Positions 1 to 12,500 of a stretch of 64,000 nt of DNA are shown in pieces. The DNA is from Benincasa hispida. Lineage: Eukaryota > Streptophyta > Magnoliopsida > Cucurbitales > Cucurbitaceae. The stretch lies in assembly GCF_009727055.1 (NCBI RefSeq), contig NC_052356.1, positions 1,194,780-1,258,779 of the forward strand. The letters are read 5' to 3'. The notes beneath the pieces were generated by a model that saw only the letters and a program-made list of their open reading frames with translations, was not told the origin of the DNA and did no database searches. Position 1 is the stretch's first letter; each line of letters begins with the position of its first letter. A program made the translations under genes and the position numbers.

Positions 1-717
1 TTAGGAATAAGCACTGTTTGCTATTAACTCATCGCATGCATTCTAGAGAGAGGATACGATTTTGTGCGGTTACCGCAGCGTTGTGTGCATTTTGCATCAT
101 CGCATATGAAAAGAGTAGAGACTTAGGAATAAACTCTATGGACACTTTTGCATTCAACACATGCGTCCTAGACTTAGAAGCACTGCATTTGCATTGGAAA
201 ATGATTTGCCGTGCATGGGTGTAGCATGATCGCATTGGCTTGCGTTGACTAGGGTTGCCTTATCGGTCACTCTTAAGGGTTGCAATGAAATCATCTCCGC
301 ATTTTATCTATTTTCCCACACATTTATTTCATGTCAAGGTTTGTCGTATCTCTACCTTTCATGCATACTCTCATTGCATTGTCTGTTAGATAGGAGTTGG
401 AGTAGAATTAACTTAGCAACATCCCTTCCATTCTTTTATTCAAACTGCCGCATGCACATTACCATATACATATAGCAACAAGTCCCTGTGTTCGACATCG
501 GATTACCTGAGAAACTTGCGTTCGCGTTATACTTGGTGTGAGCGCAAGAAAACTTGTGGCAGGACGCATGGTCATCGTATACATTCATTAACGCATTATC
601 AGTCCAATGCATGACCATCGACGCATGACTATCAGCGCATATCTTAGGAACATACATCGCATACCTCATCCATGGGATTTTGATTGTCGAGTAAAATTGA
701 CTTCTAATTTCCCGTCA
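1..717 (+). mobile_element. Element A: 5' LTR, right-hand part (Athila-like Gypsy)
   Basis: This stretch is repeated with about 95% identity at 3618-4296, so it is the 3' part of a long terminal repeat whose start lies outside the window. It ends in CA at 717 and is followed ten bases later by a primer-binding site. Compared with the 3' copy it has an extra stretch of about 40 bases near 345-385. Short ORFs here have no recognisable product. The family call rests on the tRNA-Asp-type primer site and the LTR plan shared with elements B, C and D. Confidence 0.85.
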
Positions 718-726
718 CCAAGTTTT

Positions 727-744
727 TGGAGCCGTTGCCGCGGA
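727..744 (+). other. Element A primer-binding site (tRNA-Asp type)
   Basis: TGGAGCCGTTGCCGCGGA lies ten bases after the LTR end. It differs at two positions from the complement of the 3' end of plant tRNA-Asp (TGGCGCCGTTGCCGGGGA), the usual primer for Athila-type elements. Confidence 0.75.
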
Positions 745-2188
745 CTTGGCAGCTAAATGTTTGTTAAGTTTTGTGTCTCTGCGAGAAAACTTTCTATCTT
801 GGGAGTATTGCAGCTTGTGCGACTAGGTTGCAAACAATATTGAAGTGTAGGCGATGCGCTAAAATCCAATATTGACCCCAAGGTAGAAGGGCAATCAATA
901 GCAAAAGAGTTGAAGGTAATTCTAAGCACATGACGGCCGCATGCGTTCAACAATTGCCGGAAGTTCCAATGGTCAAGGCAACTTGACCCAAGCAGTTGAG
1001 AGCCATCTCCTGCATAGAAGACTCCTTGCGGTGACAACACTCCTACTTTTCCAAGGACGTCTTCTACTCTATCTTTAACTTGCTTTCTTAGTATAGGTTA
1101 TTTTTATTTTCATTGTCTTTTTGGATATATGGCTGCTTCCTTGGTTATGGTACATTTGCTATTGTAGGTGCAATAATAAGTCTCCTCGGTTCGTAGTTCA
1201 ACGGAAGAATTCCTTTCACCCTTCAACGTATGGCTTCAATCGCGTGGATTTCAACTCATGAGCGCATGCGTTGTTCCATCTAAGGTCTTTTCTTGTTTGA
1301 AATTCTCTTTTTCCCGATTGCATTATTTTGCGATGTTTCTACGATGGTACATATAGTTCACTGCATCTTCTAACTAATCAACACAAGGAATTCTTTACTT
1401 TTATTAGCTTCTTCAAAATTTGAAAGTCTTAAGTTTTATTTTGCGCAAACCTTTGTTCAAACATTTATTATCGCATTCTTGTAGTTTTGTTTTTAGCTTT
1501 GAGGTGAGAACGCTGCCAACCTCTAAGTTTGGGGGTGGCAGCGGTCTCGGAGAATTGCGTTCATTATATTGCGATCATTCGAAAAAGAAAAAAAAATTGA
1601 AGTGAGATTTTGAGAATAATAACTCCACTGTCAACGTAATGGGGAAACTCATGTTAATAAGAGTTAAACTGTGAAAGGCACTTGCTCGAAGTTAGATGTT
1701 CGCATGACACACGTGGGGGCAAGCCAAAACGAAGGCAAGTCGCCAGGATCAACGCATAAGTGCAACTCCTCTGTCCGACGCAAGCCAAAACAAACGAGAC
1801 AAGAGTTGAGTTGAATATGGAATGCAACCGAAGTTGGATGCCCGCATGACACATGTGGGAGTAAGCCAAAACGAAGGGCATAACCAGGTTCAACGCCGTA
1901 TTTGAATAAGCCATCGCAAAGCTTTGAAGTATTTTTTAATGAGCGCATTCTCAAAAGCTAAACACAAAATTGCGGTGAATGAATAAAATTTTTTGAGCAA
2001 AGGCTCGCCGGATCTAAACTTAGACAAAATCATTTTGAAGAAGCAGCCAAAGTAGAGGAGAGCATTACAGTGATGGTCAAAGGTGTGTGTAAATTATATT
2101 CTGAGAAGCTGGTCATCGTAAAGGAAAGTATGAAGGTGAGTTATAATTTCTTGAGTATAACGCATGCTTGAGGACAAACATGATTTTA

Positions 2189-2200
2189 AGTTTGGGGGTT
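2189..2200 (+). other. Element A polypurine tract
   Basis: A purine-rich AAGTTTGGGGGTT stretch sits immediately before the LTR start TGATGACATG. Element B has the matching AAATTTGGGGGTG at its own 3' LTR boundary. Confidence 0.7.
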
Positions 2201-4296
2201 TGATGACATGCAGAAATGCATGTCATCTTAGGCCTTTTACTTAGAATTATGAAGGTTGTTAGGTCGAATATGCGGCAATCATGTTAGGAATTCACGAGAA
2301 AATGAACGTGCGTCGATCAGCATGTTGAATCTCGCCAACCCATTATGTTGCTTTAACTATACGTTCAATGTTCTATTTTTGTGGCTAATGTAGGAAATAA
2401 ACGCAAACGCGGAAACCGAACCACCCCACAGATGACCGCATATGGAGAAACACTCCATCGCAAAGGCAAACGTATGGATGTTGCGGTAATCAGCCGTATA
2501 CGTCCATCGCATGGGAGTTGCGCTCGTCAAGCGATTGCAGTCATCATGTAGAGTTGCGGTATTAAGCGAATGTGGCCATTGAATGATTGCGGCTACGCGA
2601 TAATGCATTCTAATGGGATCAATGCAAGGTAGGTGGAATGAACGCATCAACACATCTACCTCGAGAAAATCCAAAGCTGATGTTGACATTTCACCTACCA
2701 CGCCGTTAGTGGCAGAGGTTCAGAAAAGACTAACACGCCAAACGTCAGACTCAGAGCAGTCCAATTAATGCTGTCAGTGACCCAAGCTCTATAAATAGAG
2801 GCCGATGAGTAGAAATTCAAGTTATCCAAGGTTTTCACCTGAGGTTCGCCTAAGGCGGATCCTTGCGATCCAGACAAACGCGTGAGAAGAAGTTTGAGAG
2901 TTCTTCACCTCCTGCATCCATTCCGTGTGATGACCAGAGCCTTTGACCAGAGCTAGATTTCGAAAGAGTCAGTTCCTCCGTCCATCCATGGCACCACCGG
3001 TAGCCTTGACGCACATCCACTAGGAGCAAATCTTTGCTTCCAGCCGGTCATTTCCTTTTCTTTTCTTTCTTATATTGTATTGTATGACATCTTGAAATTA
3101 AGGAATTAATACAATTTGTTTTCAATGCATTTCTCTGTTCCTTCGACTCCATCTTCATCTTATTTGCTTAGCATCTTTAGTTTCATTGCAACACTTAGTG
3201 GGATTGCTTGGGTATCGCATACTTAGTCATGTGGATTAGAGATATGAAGCATGTAGTAACCACCGAGAGGTGTGCGTTGCGTGAGTGTGTGAGTAATCTT
3301 ATTTTCTTAGTGTGAAGTTGTTGCAATGCCTATCTATAGGCTAACACATTGCTTGTCTATGAGTGAAGTCAGCAACAATCAATTGCCCGGGAGGGTAAGT
3401 GGCTGGACGCATCAAGCAATGTATGCATTGTTCACTAGGGATAGTAACAATCTTGCGTCAACCAAGTTCATGCGATTGTCTTGTATTATGTATGCTTCAT
3501 TCATCCATTAGGGATACTCGGGAGGGTAGTCTAAGGACAGGATCTAGGCTGGGAAGGTCAAGTCAAAATCTAGGCTCGGGTGAGTCAGATTAGAACACAT
3601 AATACAAGAGATAGGAGCTTAGGAATAAGCACTGTTGCTATTAGCTCATTGCATGCATCCTAGAGAGAGGAAACGATTATGTGCGGTTACCGCAGCGTTG
3701 TGTGCATTTTGCATCATCGCATATGAAAAGAGTAGAGACTTAGGAATAAGCTCTATGGACACTTTTGCATTCAACACATGCGTCTTAGACTTAGGAGCAC
3801 CGCATTTGCATTGGAAAATGATTTTCCGTGCATGAGTGTAGCATGATCACATTGGCTTGCGTTGACTAGGGTTGCCCTATCTGTCATTCTTAAAGGTTGC
3901 AATGAAATCATCTCCGCATTTTATCTATTTTCCCACACATTTATTTCATGTCAAGGTTTATCTGTTAGATAGGAGTAGGAGTAGGATTAACTTAGCAACA
4001 TCCCTTCCATTCTTTTATTCAAACCGCTGCATGCACATTACCGCATACATATAGCTACAAGTCCATGTGTTCGACCTCAGATTAACCGAGAAACTTGCGT
4101 TCGCGTTATACATGGCGTGAGCATAAGAAAACTTGTGGCAGGACGCATGGTCGTCGCATACATTCATTAACGCATTATCAGTCCAACGCATGACCATCGA
4201 CACATGACTATCAATGCATATCTTAGGAACATGCATCGCATACTGCGTCCACGGGATTTTGGTTGTTGAGTAAAATTGACTTCTAATTTCCTATCA
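2201..4296 (+). mobile_element. Element A: 3' LTR
   Basis: This 2,096-bp LTR starts with TGATGACATG just after the polypurine tract and ends with ATCA, where the similarity to positions 1-717 stops. Its first 27 bases form a perfect 10-bp hairpin with an AGAAAT loop (2202-2227). A TATA box lies at 2790-2797. After the LTR the sequence turns directly into Copia RNase H, so element A inserted into an older Copia. The matching 5' target duplication is outside the window. Confidence 0.85.
2790..2797 (+). promoter_or_regulatory. TATA box of element A LTR
   Basis: TATAAATA within CTCTATAAATAGAGG, about 590 bases into the LTR. Related LTRs have the same TATAAATA box at a similar depth (8005, 21319, 27745). 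Confidence 0.65.
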
Positions 4297-4717
4297 CTAG
4301 TTACAGAGATTCTAATTTCCAGACTGATAAGGATTTTAGGAAATCTACATCAGGATTGGTGTTCATTCTTAATGGAGGCTGAGTACATTTTGATTTGTGA
4401 AGCTACTAAGGAAGCTGTATGGCTTAGGAAATTTCTGACAGATTTTGGAAGTGGTTTCAGACATGTCAAAGCCTATCACCCTTTATTGTGATAATAGTGG
4501 TGTTATGGCTAATTCCTAAGAGCTTCGGAGTCACAAGTATGGGAAACACATAGATTGGAAGTATCATCTCATTGAAGAGATTAGGCATCGAGAGGACGTG
4601 ATCGACACGCAGATAGCTTCGGAGCACAACATTGCTGATTCATTTACAAAGGCCCTCACGGTTAAGGTGTTTGAGGGTCACTTACAAAGTATGGGTTACA
4701 GGACATGCCACATTTAG
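4297..4717 (+). pseudogene. Copia-2 pol remnant, RNase H end
   Basis: Two frames together read as the C-terminal RNase H of a Ty1/Copia polyprotein. One has the TDKDFRKSTSG-type stretch, the other has MEAEY, EAVWLRKFL, the CDNSG motif, SHKYGKHID and SFTKAL. The two parts are joined by a deletion of roughly 60-70 bp compared with Copia-1, and several stops interrupt the frame, including one after CDNSGVMANS. Element A cuts off everything upstream. The stop after RTCHI at 4715-4717 is probably the original pol end. Inactive. Confidence 0.85.
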
Positions 4718-4810
4718 TCTAAGACAAGTAGGAGATTTGCATTGGGTGTGTTTTATGCCCTAGTTTATTGCTTAGTGTACTTGTATATTGTATACCCTAC
4801 TAGCTTTAAG

Positions 4811-4823
4811 AAAAGTGGGAGAT
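4811..4823 (+). other. Copia-2 polypurine tract
   Basis: AAAAGTGGGAGAT precedes the 3' LTR. Copia-1 has the same arrangement at 29876-29886. Confidence 0.7.
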
Positions 4824-5704
4824 TATTGGGTTGATGCCCTAAATCTCATAGAGTCCTATAGTTTGTAATTGTATTGTACAAACATTTTATTTCACATTTA
4901 ATGGCATTAAACCCACAAACCAATAAATTAACATCCAAGGTTATCATTTGTAGCTTAAACATGTATGTAGGGACATACGGGTGGATCATGTTTAAGTGAT
5001 AACCTAAATGGTATATAGTAGATGGATAAGCCTGGATACCTTATCTTGGTGACACTATGAGTACGACCCGTTTTGTAGATGTTACAATTATTGTAAAATG
5101 CTACAAATGATCTGATCCTAATAATTCATGTGGAGACATGTGAGCGGGAGTATTCTATACAAAGTAGTTTGTATAAGACCAAACCACGAAATAACTAGTC
5201 TCATTATATAACGTCGTTCATAATAAAGACTTACATTTCACCAAGATGACCATAGGTGACATGATTTGAATTCTGAGTGAGTTGTGAACTCCTGCTTATG
5301 AAGGCGATCCTTTGGTTTGTATGGGTGAGAGTGGTCAGATCGTCGACTCAAGAAGCTTACCATTTTGAAGATTCGTCTGATTGGGGAGCTGGGAACACAA
5401 CTACACAAGACAAAATTCACTCATTCCCTAACGTAGGGGTAAGTAGATAAATTTCTCCCTTAAGAGCTGATTCCGGACTTGAACAATGTGAAGCCACACC
5501 CTCTCTTGGCCCAAGAGGGCTTTGGTAATAGTTTGACTATGACTTATTGTTCATTAGAGGGATTATTGGTCTTAAGAAATTAGATGTAACTATAGGGGCA
5601 TAATGGTAATTTTGGCCTAGCTGTACTTACGAGCAACTTGTGAAGGGTCATCACACCGTTACCTGGTTATATCAAATGGACACAGAAATTATATATGATA
5701 TAAT
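4824..5704 (+). mobile_element. Copia-2: 3' LTR, left part
   Basis: The LTR begins TATTGGGTTGATGCCC, where TGTTGGG would be expected, so there is probably a G-to-A change. It shares the general layout of the other Copia LTRs here. Copia-1 interrupts it at 5705, and the last five bases, ATAAT (5700-5704), are the target site duplicated at 31665-31669. Confidence 0.8.
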
Positions 5705-7341
5705 TGTTGAGAAAGTCCTAGAACTCACAGTTCGTGTTAAACATTCTATTTTATAAATAACAATGACTTGTTGATTTTGCATCTTATTATGAAAATCCAA
5801 TAAGCGCATCATTGGCTATAATCTGAATGCTATAACTTTATGTAGTGACATAAACAGGATCAAGTTGACATTATATAGCCTAAATGGTCTAGTAAGTATA
5901 TGGATGAAATTGAGTATTTCATCCTGGTAACACTATTGGATGTGGCCCACTCTATAGTTGTTACAAGAAGTTGTAAGGTGCTACAAACGATGTGATCCAC
6001 AAATTGTTCATGTTGAGACATGAGAGTGGAGGCATCCTATGCAATGAGTTTGCATATAGACTAGACCACGAAAATAGTCGCTTTTTTTTATAACGACCGT
6101 TTACTGTCAAAACTGACTATTTCATTTATTATATAACCTAGGTTATCTCGATCTTAATCCTGAGCTAGCTATGAACTCCTGTTTGTTCGGGATTATCCTT
6201 TGATCTGCAAATGGTGAGAGTAGTCCAACAACACTGCTCAATAAGCTTACCATTTTGGGGATAAGACCGGATGAATAGCTGAGGACATAGCCTTGCAAGA
6301 TGGAATTCACTTCTACCCTATTTAGGGTTAGCAAATAGGCTGTTGTCTTAAGTACTGACTCCAGGTCTTGAACAATCGGGGCCCCGCCTTCTCATGATAG
6401 AGAAAGGATTTGATTCATAGATATTATGAATCAGAATTGTTCATTAGAGGATCAGTAGAAACTTAAGGAACAAGATGTAGTCACAGGGGTCAAATGGTAT
6501 TTTTGACCTAGCTGTGATTATGAACAACCTGTGAAGGATCGATTTACTAATTATGGTTATTAAATGGACATAATATATCTACAGTGAGGGAAATTCAACT
6601 ATGGGTTTTAGTGGAGTGTCCCATTAGTTAACGAATGGGGGTTAGATCGGACTAATGAATTTAGCCGATTAATCTCGAATCGTTGGAACCCATGATCTGT
6701 AGGTCCGCGAGGTCCCCCTACCAGCTCGAAAATGGATAAGCTTTAGGGCAGCTTAAGAAATTAATTTGAAACATTCAAATTAAACGGAACAAGAGAATAA
6801 ATATTTAAATATGATTTAATTATATGAAGATGATTTTTGTGCAAAAATTAATTTAATATTTGATATTAAATTAATTAAATTTTTTAATTAATTTAAGAAA
6901 ATAAAATTTTGAATTAAAATGGTTAAAGTCATTTTATGTTTTAAAAAGAAAATGGAAATTTGTTTGCATGGTTGCACAAAATGGAAAATGGGTTTTCTCC
7001 ATTACCATCATCTTTATGCTCACACAAAATGCATTATCTTTTCTGCTTTGATTCTTCAAGCATGAGCTGCAAGCCATGCACTCCATCTCTTTGCATGTTC
7101 ATCTATTATATATAAAGAAGAGTGGAGTTCTTGGAGAAGAAGAGAATACAGAATTTTGAGAGAAAATTTTTAGAAGAAGAGACGCTGCTGTGAGTTTTTC
7201 TTGTTTCTTCACATCTTCAAGCTGTTCTTGAGTCCCACAACTCTGCCTAAAGCTCCAAGAGCATAATAGGGAAGGCTTTGAGGTGGTTCACGTTAATATC
7301 AAGTGAAGATAGCAACTGAACAAACGTTTTCTTGGAGAGTT
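5705..7341 (+). mobile_element. Copia-1: 5' LTR, left part
   Basis: The LTR starts TGTTGAGAAAGTCC after the TSD ATAAT and matches the 3' LTR starting at 29887 almost base for base. TATATAAA at 7109-7116 is the likely TATA box. At 7341 the match to the 3' LTR stops after GGAGAGTT and resumes at 22649 with AGTTCATCAAAGG. This marks the insertion of element B with a TSD of about 4 bases (AGTT). Confidence 0.9.
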
Positions 7342-7679
7342 TTAATAACTTGTAGAAATACAAGTTATTTATACTGCCTTATCTATATATTACGGCTGAA
7401 AGAGAATAAATATGCGCCAATTGTATGAAAATTAGCTTAAAAATACAATAATTCTGAATTATCACAATTACACCCACTAACAGCATTAAGATGGAAGAAA
7501 AGGAGATTTTTACTCTGTTTTGTAGGAAACCAAGTCACCACTTGCGATTAAGGCTCGAGACAAACTGACCAATGCATCTCTGTCACATTGCGCCCATCAA
7601 TCAACAATGAAAAGATGATTAACGCAATGATGACGCAATGCGACAGTCAATCTAGAGCTGACTTTCAACCGCATGCGAT

Positions 7680-7884
7680 AATAAAAACAACACCGCATGC
7701 GAAAACTCGATCGAAAGATGCAGCTGAGCAACACAAATGCGGAGGATTGTGCCACGTGTACATCTGTCTCTTATACACATCTAGATGTGTATAAGAGACA
7801 GAATAAAAACAACACCGCATGCGAAAACTCGATCGAAAGATGCAGCTGAGCAACACAAATGCGGAGGATTGTGCCACGTGTACA
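7680..7884. other. Assembly artefact: mate-pair junction adapter inside an 83-bp duplication
   Basis: Positions 7764-7801 are the 19-base Tn5 mosaic end CTGTCTCTTATACACATCT followed directly by its reverse complement. This 38-bp palindrome is identical to the Nextera mate-pair circularisation junction. The 83 bases before it (7680-7762) are repeated exactly after it (7802-7884). The 3' LTR of the same element has this stretch once, without the adapter. It is therefore library-derived sequence built into the assembly, not plant DNA. Short ORFs across it are meaningless. Confidence 0.97.
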
Positions 7885-8004
7885 CCTAACGATTGTGCAG
7901 ATTTGACGGTCTGATTGCATAACAGAAGGAATAATATCCCTCCATCTTCGGAATTTCCATAACAACAAGTGGGGACTACAAGGCTGGAGTCAAAGATCTT
8001 TACC

Positions 8005-8012
8005 TATAAATA
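8005..8012 (+). promoter_or_regulatory. TATA box of element B 5' LTR
   Basis: TATAAATA in ACCTATAAATACCCCATAG, conserved at 21319-21326 in the 3' LTR. Confidence 0.65.
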
Positions 8013-9335
8013 CCCCATAGAATTCACAGAAAAATATGCTACTTGATACAGGGCTAATTGCTACTATTATATTGAGAAAAAGGCTGAGCTGAGTGTTAAA
8101 CTGAAGAAATTCGAGAAGAAGAAGAGACAAGCCGAGAGGTGAGTCTCAGTGTTAATCTGTCAGATCCTCGCTGCGAAGCTCTATACTCAGATTCTTTCTA
8201 TCGGTTGAGCAAGCCTAAGAGGGAAGCTCATCTTTCCACACGATCCATCCATTTTGGCAAGAAAATCTCCATCCAAATCAGTGTCGAGATGTTGGCACTT
8301 GTTTGTATTTGTTTCTATCTCTTTTCATCATTGTATCTCATCTTCTTTATCTTTTCATTCACACACCATGTATCAGACGCTAAATAGATATATTGAATGT
8401 CTCGATCGTTTTCATTACCACTTCTCTATCTATTTCCGTTCCTCCGTTTATCGTTTTCTTCATGATGTGTTCTTAATCCCCTGGTAGTCAATATGAATTA
8501 AACGAGTACTTATTCTGTGTTAGAGAGATAATTGCATTTAGCTAAGGCATACTAGCCGGCATCTTCACCTGTGAAAGCAGAAGTGAAGATGTCATTCTGA
8601 TCTATCAAGAGAAGGTCAGAAGAATGCGTTAACTAGAGTGAATAGTACTTCCAGAGATGGAAGCAACCTTGCATTCATTACGTTCGTCTCTGTTTCACCA
8701 CAGACATGTGGGAACGCGGATGATCACTGAAATGTGTACGCTAAGGGAAAAACGGAACCGTACTTATAACTTTAACGCAATTAAGGAACTTGCGATGTTT
8801 ATATTAGTTATCTTTATCTTTCTACTTTGTACATAAGACTTTCCATCGCATCACATGATCTGTGTATAATCTTTACAGCCAACCTTGCCCTCAGTATTTT
8901 GTATCATGCCACCTGTATCTTGTACCATCTTAGCTTAGGTTTACTGCATTTTATTTTATTATCACATTTTTACTACTTTCCTTTACTTTATCGCAACTTT
9001 ATATACTTGTACACAAATACTTTTATTAAATTGAAAAACCTGGTCGCATGTATCATAAACATAACGCAATAACCTCAAACAATCCCTGTGTTCGATCTCG
9101 GATCACACCGAGAAACTTGCGGTGGAATTATACTTGGTTCCAACATAAGGAAACTTGTGACAACGCACAACATACTACAACAACGCACAATATACTACAA
9201 GAGCATCCATTAATAACACATATCTAGAAGTAGTATTGCATGAATTGAGTTAAGTCAGGTCATTAGTGCATATCAATGGACTTGTATCTCGTGTGTGCAT
9301 CACTGTATAGCTCAATTCTTTGTCCAACAAGTTTA

Positions 9336-9353
9336 TGGCGTCGTTGCCGGGGA
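9336..9353 (+). other. Primer-site-like sequence inside the element B LTR
   Basis: TGGCGTCGTTGCCGGGGA has a single mismatch to the tRNA-Asp 3' end complement. Yet it lies inside the LTR, 68 bases before its end, and recurs with more changes at 22563-22580 in the 3' LTR. It looks like a former primer site that became part of a lengthened LTR. Confidence 0.7.
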
Positions 9354-9427
9354 CATGAGCTTGTAGCACATTATCTATCATCTCAGTGCATGCATAATAA
9401 GGAACTAATTTTACCGTTACAATTTTA

Positions 9428-9445
9428 TGGCACCGTTTTCGGGGA
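9428..9445 (+). other. Element B primer-binding site
   Basis: TGGCACCGTTTTCGGGGA lies six bases after the LTR end, the expected position for the primer site. It has four mismatches to the tRNA-Asp 3' complement, so it is a poorer match than the copy inside the LTR. Confidence 0.65.
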
Positions 9446-9541
9446 TTGGTTAACGGTTTATTGTTTGAGTGTGTTTATGGTATTTTGCGGGAAAGATCTC
9501 ATTGTACTGGCTGTTCAACGCGGAGAACAGCTTGACGGTTT

Positions 9542-12500
9542 ATGAGTACTGGTGCTGAACCAGAATTCGAAGCTGACCCTAAGATCGAGCGTACCTTTCA
9601 CGCACGGGCACGTCAGAATCAAATTAAGCGAAAGAAAGAAGCAAGTATGGCGGACAACAATGATAATGTGGTATCGGTAGTGAATCAAGGAGCTGTTCGA
9701 CCAGCGCAGGATCCTGTCTTCCTGGCTGCTGACCGCAACATTCCCATGACAAATTATGCAACACCCAACCTGTATGACTTTTTGCCTGGGATTTCGAGGC
9801 CTACTGTCGAGGAGAACACAAGGTTCGAAATTAAGCCGGTCATGCTTCAGATGATCCAAAATGTCGGGTAATTTGGGGGTCTGCAAGTGAAGACCCACAT
9901 GGTCACCTGACCAGCTTTGTCAAAATGTATGACAACTTCTCTCTACCCTGTGTAAACCCGAAGAGCATAAGACTGTATTTGTTCCCTTACACCTTGAGGG
10001 ACGAGGCCAAGAAGTGGGCTCACTCACTGGAGCCAAATGAAATTACATCATGGGACCAAATGGTGAAGCGATTTATGAAGAAGTTCTTCCCACCAGCCGT
10101 CAACGCAAGGCGATGGAAGGACGTGCTGAACTTCGAGCAGAAGAAGAATGAGACCCTAAGCACTACCTGGGTGCGATTTTGAAGATCGGTGAAAAACTGC
10201 CCGCATATCGGGATCCTTGATTGCGTCTGGATGGAAACTTTTTATAACGGCTTGAACAGATCAACGCATGCTGTTGTTGACGCCTCCGCGACAGGAGGTT
10301 TTATGGATAAAACATACACAGAGGCTAAGGTCATCCTTGACCGCATATCGTGGAACATAGATGATTGGATTGACGATGGATATGGAGGTCGAGGCGCCGA
10401 CAGAAGAAAGAGCAAAAATGCCATTGTCCCTGCGGAGACAATGACCACGTTGGCCACACAAATGGCCGCGGTGACCTCTATCCTCCAATCGATGGTAATT
10501 AATCAAGGAGCCATCTCTCAACAATCAACGCAACCTGCTGCACTGGCTCAAGTGGCTGCATTAAGTTGCGTTAATTGTGGAGGGGCTCATGGAGCTCAAG
10601 TGTGCCCATTGAACATCCAGTAAGTATGCACCATCTAGAACAACCCCTTCAGCAACACCTATAATCTTGGCTGGATGAGCCATCCTAACTTCGGTTGGGG
10701 AGGTAATCCCAACCAAGGGGGGCCAATCAACCATAAAGGTGGCAGGCGAGGGAATCCTCCTTTTCACCAAAACTCAAATCAAGGGTAGCCGAGACAGTTG
10801 CATCACCAGCAACCCTCATCTTCTAACACTTCTAGAAGCTCTTTAGAAACCCTGCTGAAGCAATATATAGATAAAAACGACGCAGTGATGCAAGTGCATG
10901 CGTCTTCGATTAGAAATTTGGAGATCCAGGTGGGCCAGCTGGCTTTCGAGCTGAGAAGCAGAGCACCAGGTGATGGAACTTGAGACATACGCAGCGGAAT
11001 TAGAATCTAATTACACTCTAATTGCTTTTAACTTAAAGAAAATAACATACATTTGAAGGAAAAACAAGGAATTAAAAGGGATGGGATACAACCTTTGTAG
11101 CTCCCGAAAACCACTTTTCCTCGCTGAATCTCGACCCAAACTCTTCTGGACCACCACTAGAGTTGACATACTATCCTCTGAACTCAGAACCGAGTTGTGG
11201 GACCCAGTGGATGAAGAAAACGAGAGAGAGAAAAAAGAGATGGAAAATAAGATGGATCTTTGGTTTTGGGTTTTCCCTTTATTTTTTAGCCCAATTTTGA
11301 AAAACTAAATTTGAAAAAATTGCAAGAGTTTTAAATTCAAATTCAAAAGCCCAATTTATAAAAATAAAAACCATGCAACATTGCATGAACCAAATCCATA
11401 AAAACCCAACATCTATAATCCACTATCTTAGTAGGTTTAATGTCTCCACTATAAGCCAACACCTAGCCAACTATTTTTTTAGTGGAATTATCCAACAAAA
11501 GTTTGGATTTTCCCACTAACTATAGTCAAAGGGCAGAATAGTCATTTGGTCAAAGTCAAACTTTGACCAAAAGTCAACATTTTACTTTTTATGATTTTTT
11601 TCGTGTTGACTAATTTTGACCTCCCAAGCATGAATCCACATTCATTTTCTCGAAATTCAAATCACATTTGAATATAAGGTCAGTCAAAAGTCAACTCTTT
11701 GACTTTTTACATCTTTGACCATTTCCATTATTTCTGAGCTTCCGAATATGAATGTATTCATATTTTTTATATTTAAATCACATTTAAATATTAAAGTTGT
11801 ATCTATAAACTAAAAAATCTGATCATTATATCACATATACTTGTCGGTTTCTCTCTTTTCACCTAATTCGAATAATTCAAGTAATTCTATCATACTGTTC
11901 TAAGTTTATTCCATATGAGCTAGTAGGGGAACCTAATGGACCTATAGATCATGGGCTCCAACGATCCGAGATTAGTTGGCTAAACTCTTTAAACGGAGCT
12001 AATCAACATTCGTTAACTAACGGGCCATTCCACTATAGTCCCGTAGTTACACTCCCTTCATTATAGATATATTTGTATCCATTTGATATAACCATGATTA
12101 GTAAACTAATCCTTCACAGGTTGTTCGTAATCTTAACTGGGTCATAAAAACCGTTTTACCCCCAAGACTACATCTTGTTCCTTAAGTTTCACTGATCCTT
12201 TAATGAACAATTGGTTTAAGGTCCACATATAAACTGAATCCCTCTTGGGCCAAGGAAAGGGTGGGGCCCCTTGTTCAAGACCTGGATTCAGTACTAAAGG
12301 GAACAATCTATCTATTATCCCTATAACGGGTAAGAGTGAATTTCGTCTTGCACCCTATGTTCCCAGCTATCCACTTGATCTTACCCTTGAAATGGGAGGC
12401 TTATTGGGCCAGCGATATTGAGCTGCCCTCACCTATGCAGATCTAAGGATAATTCTGAGTGAATAGAAGTTCATAGTTAGCTCAGGATTAAGATTAAGTT

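Larger units (their letters stand above)
718..2200 (+). mobile_element. Element A internal region, non-coding
   Basis: Only about 1.5 kb separates the two LTRs and I recognise no gag, protease, RT or integrase in any frame. The element therefore looks non-autonomous. Near its right end it carries two copies of a 45-base module (1690-1734 and 1832-1876; core GCATGACAC, then GCCAAAACGAAG) that also occurs twice in element B. A polypurine tract closes it. Confidence 0.75.
7342..9421 (+). mobile_element. Element B: 5' LTR (Athila-like Gypsy)
   Basis: Repeated at 18251-22648. The start, TAATAACTTGT, forms a hairpin with loop AGAAAT at 7344-7369, and the end is CCGTTACA. TATAAATA lies at 8005-8012. 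Removing the sequencing-adapter duplication at 7763-7884 leaves about 1,958 bp. Compared with the 3' LTR it keeps about 68 bp near 8580-8650 and has an extra 21-bp tandem copy near 9155-9195. Its 3' end contains a second tRNA-Asp-like primer site. Confidence 0.88.

Noticed and set aside
7764..7801. A Tn5/IS50 insertion or bacterial DNA in the plant genome
   Set aside because: Only the 19-base mosaic end is present, twice and head to head, with no transposase or vector sequence and with an exact flanking duplication. This is library adapter.
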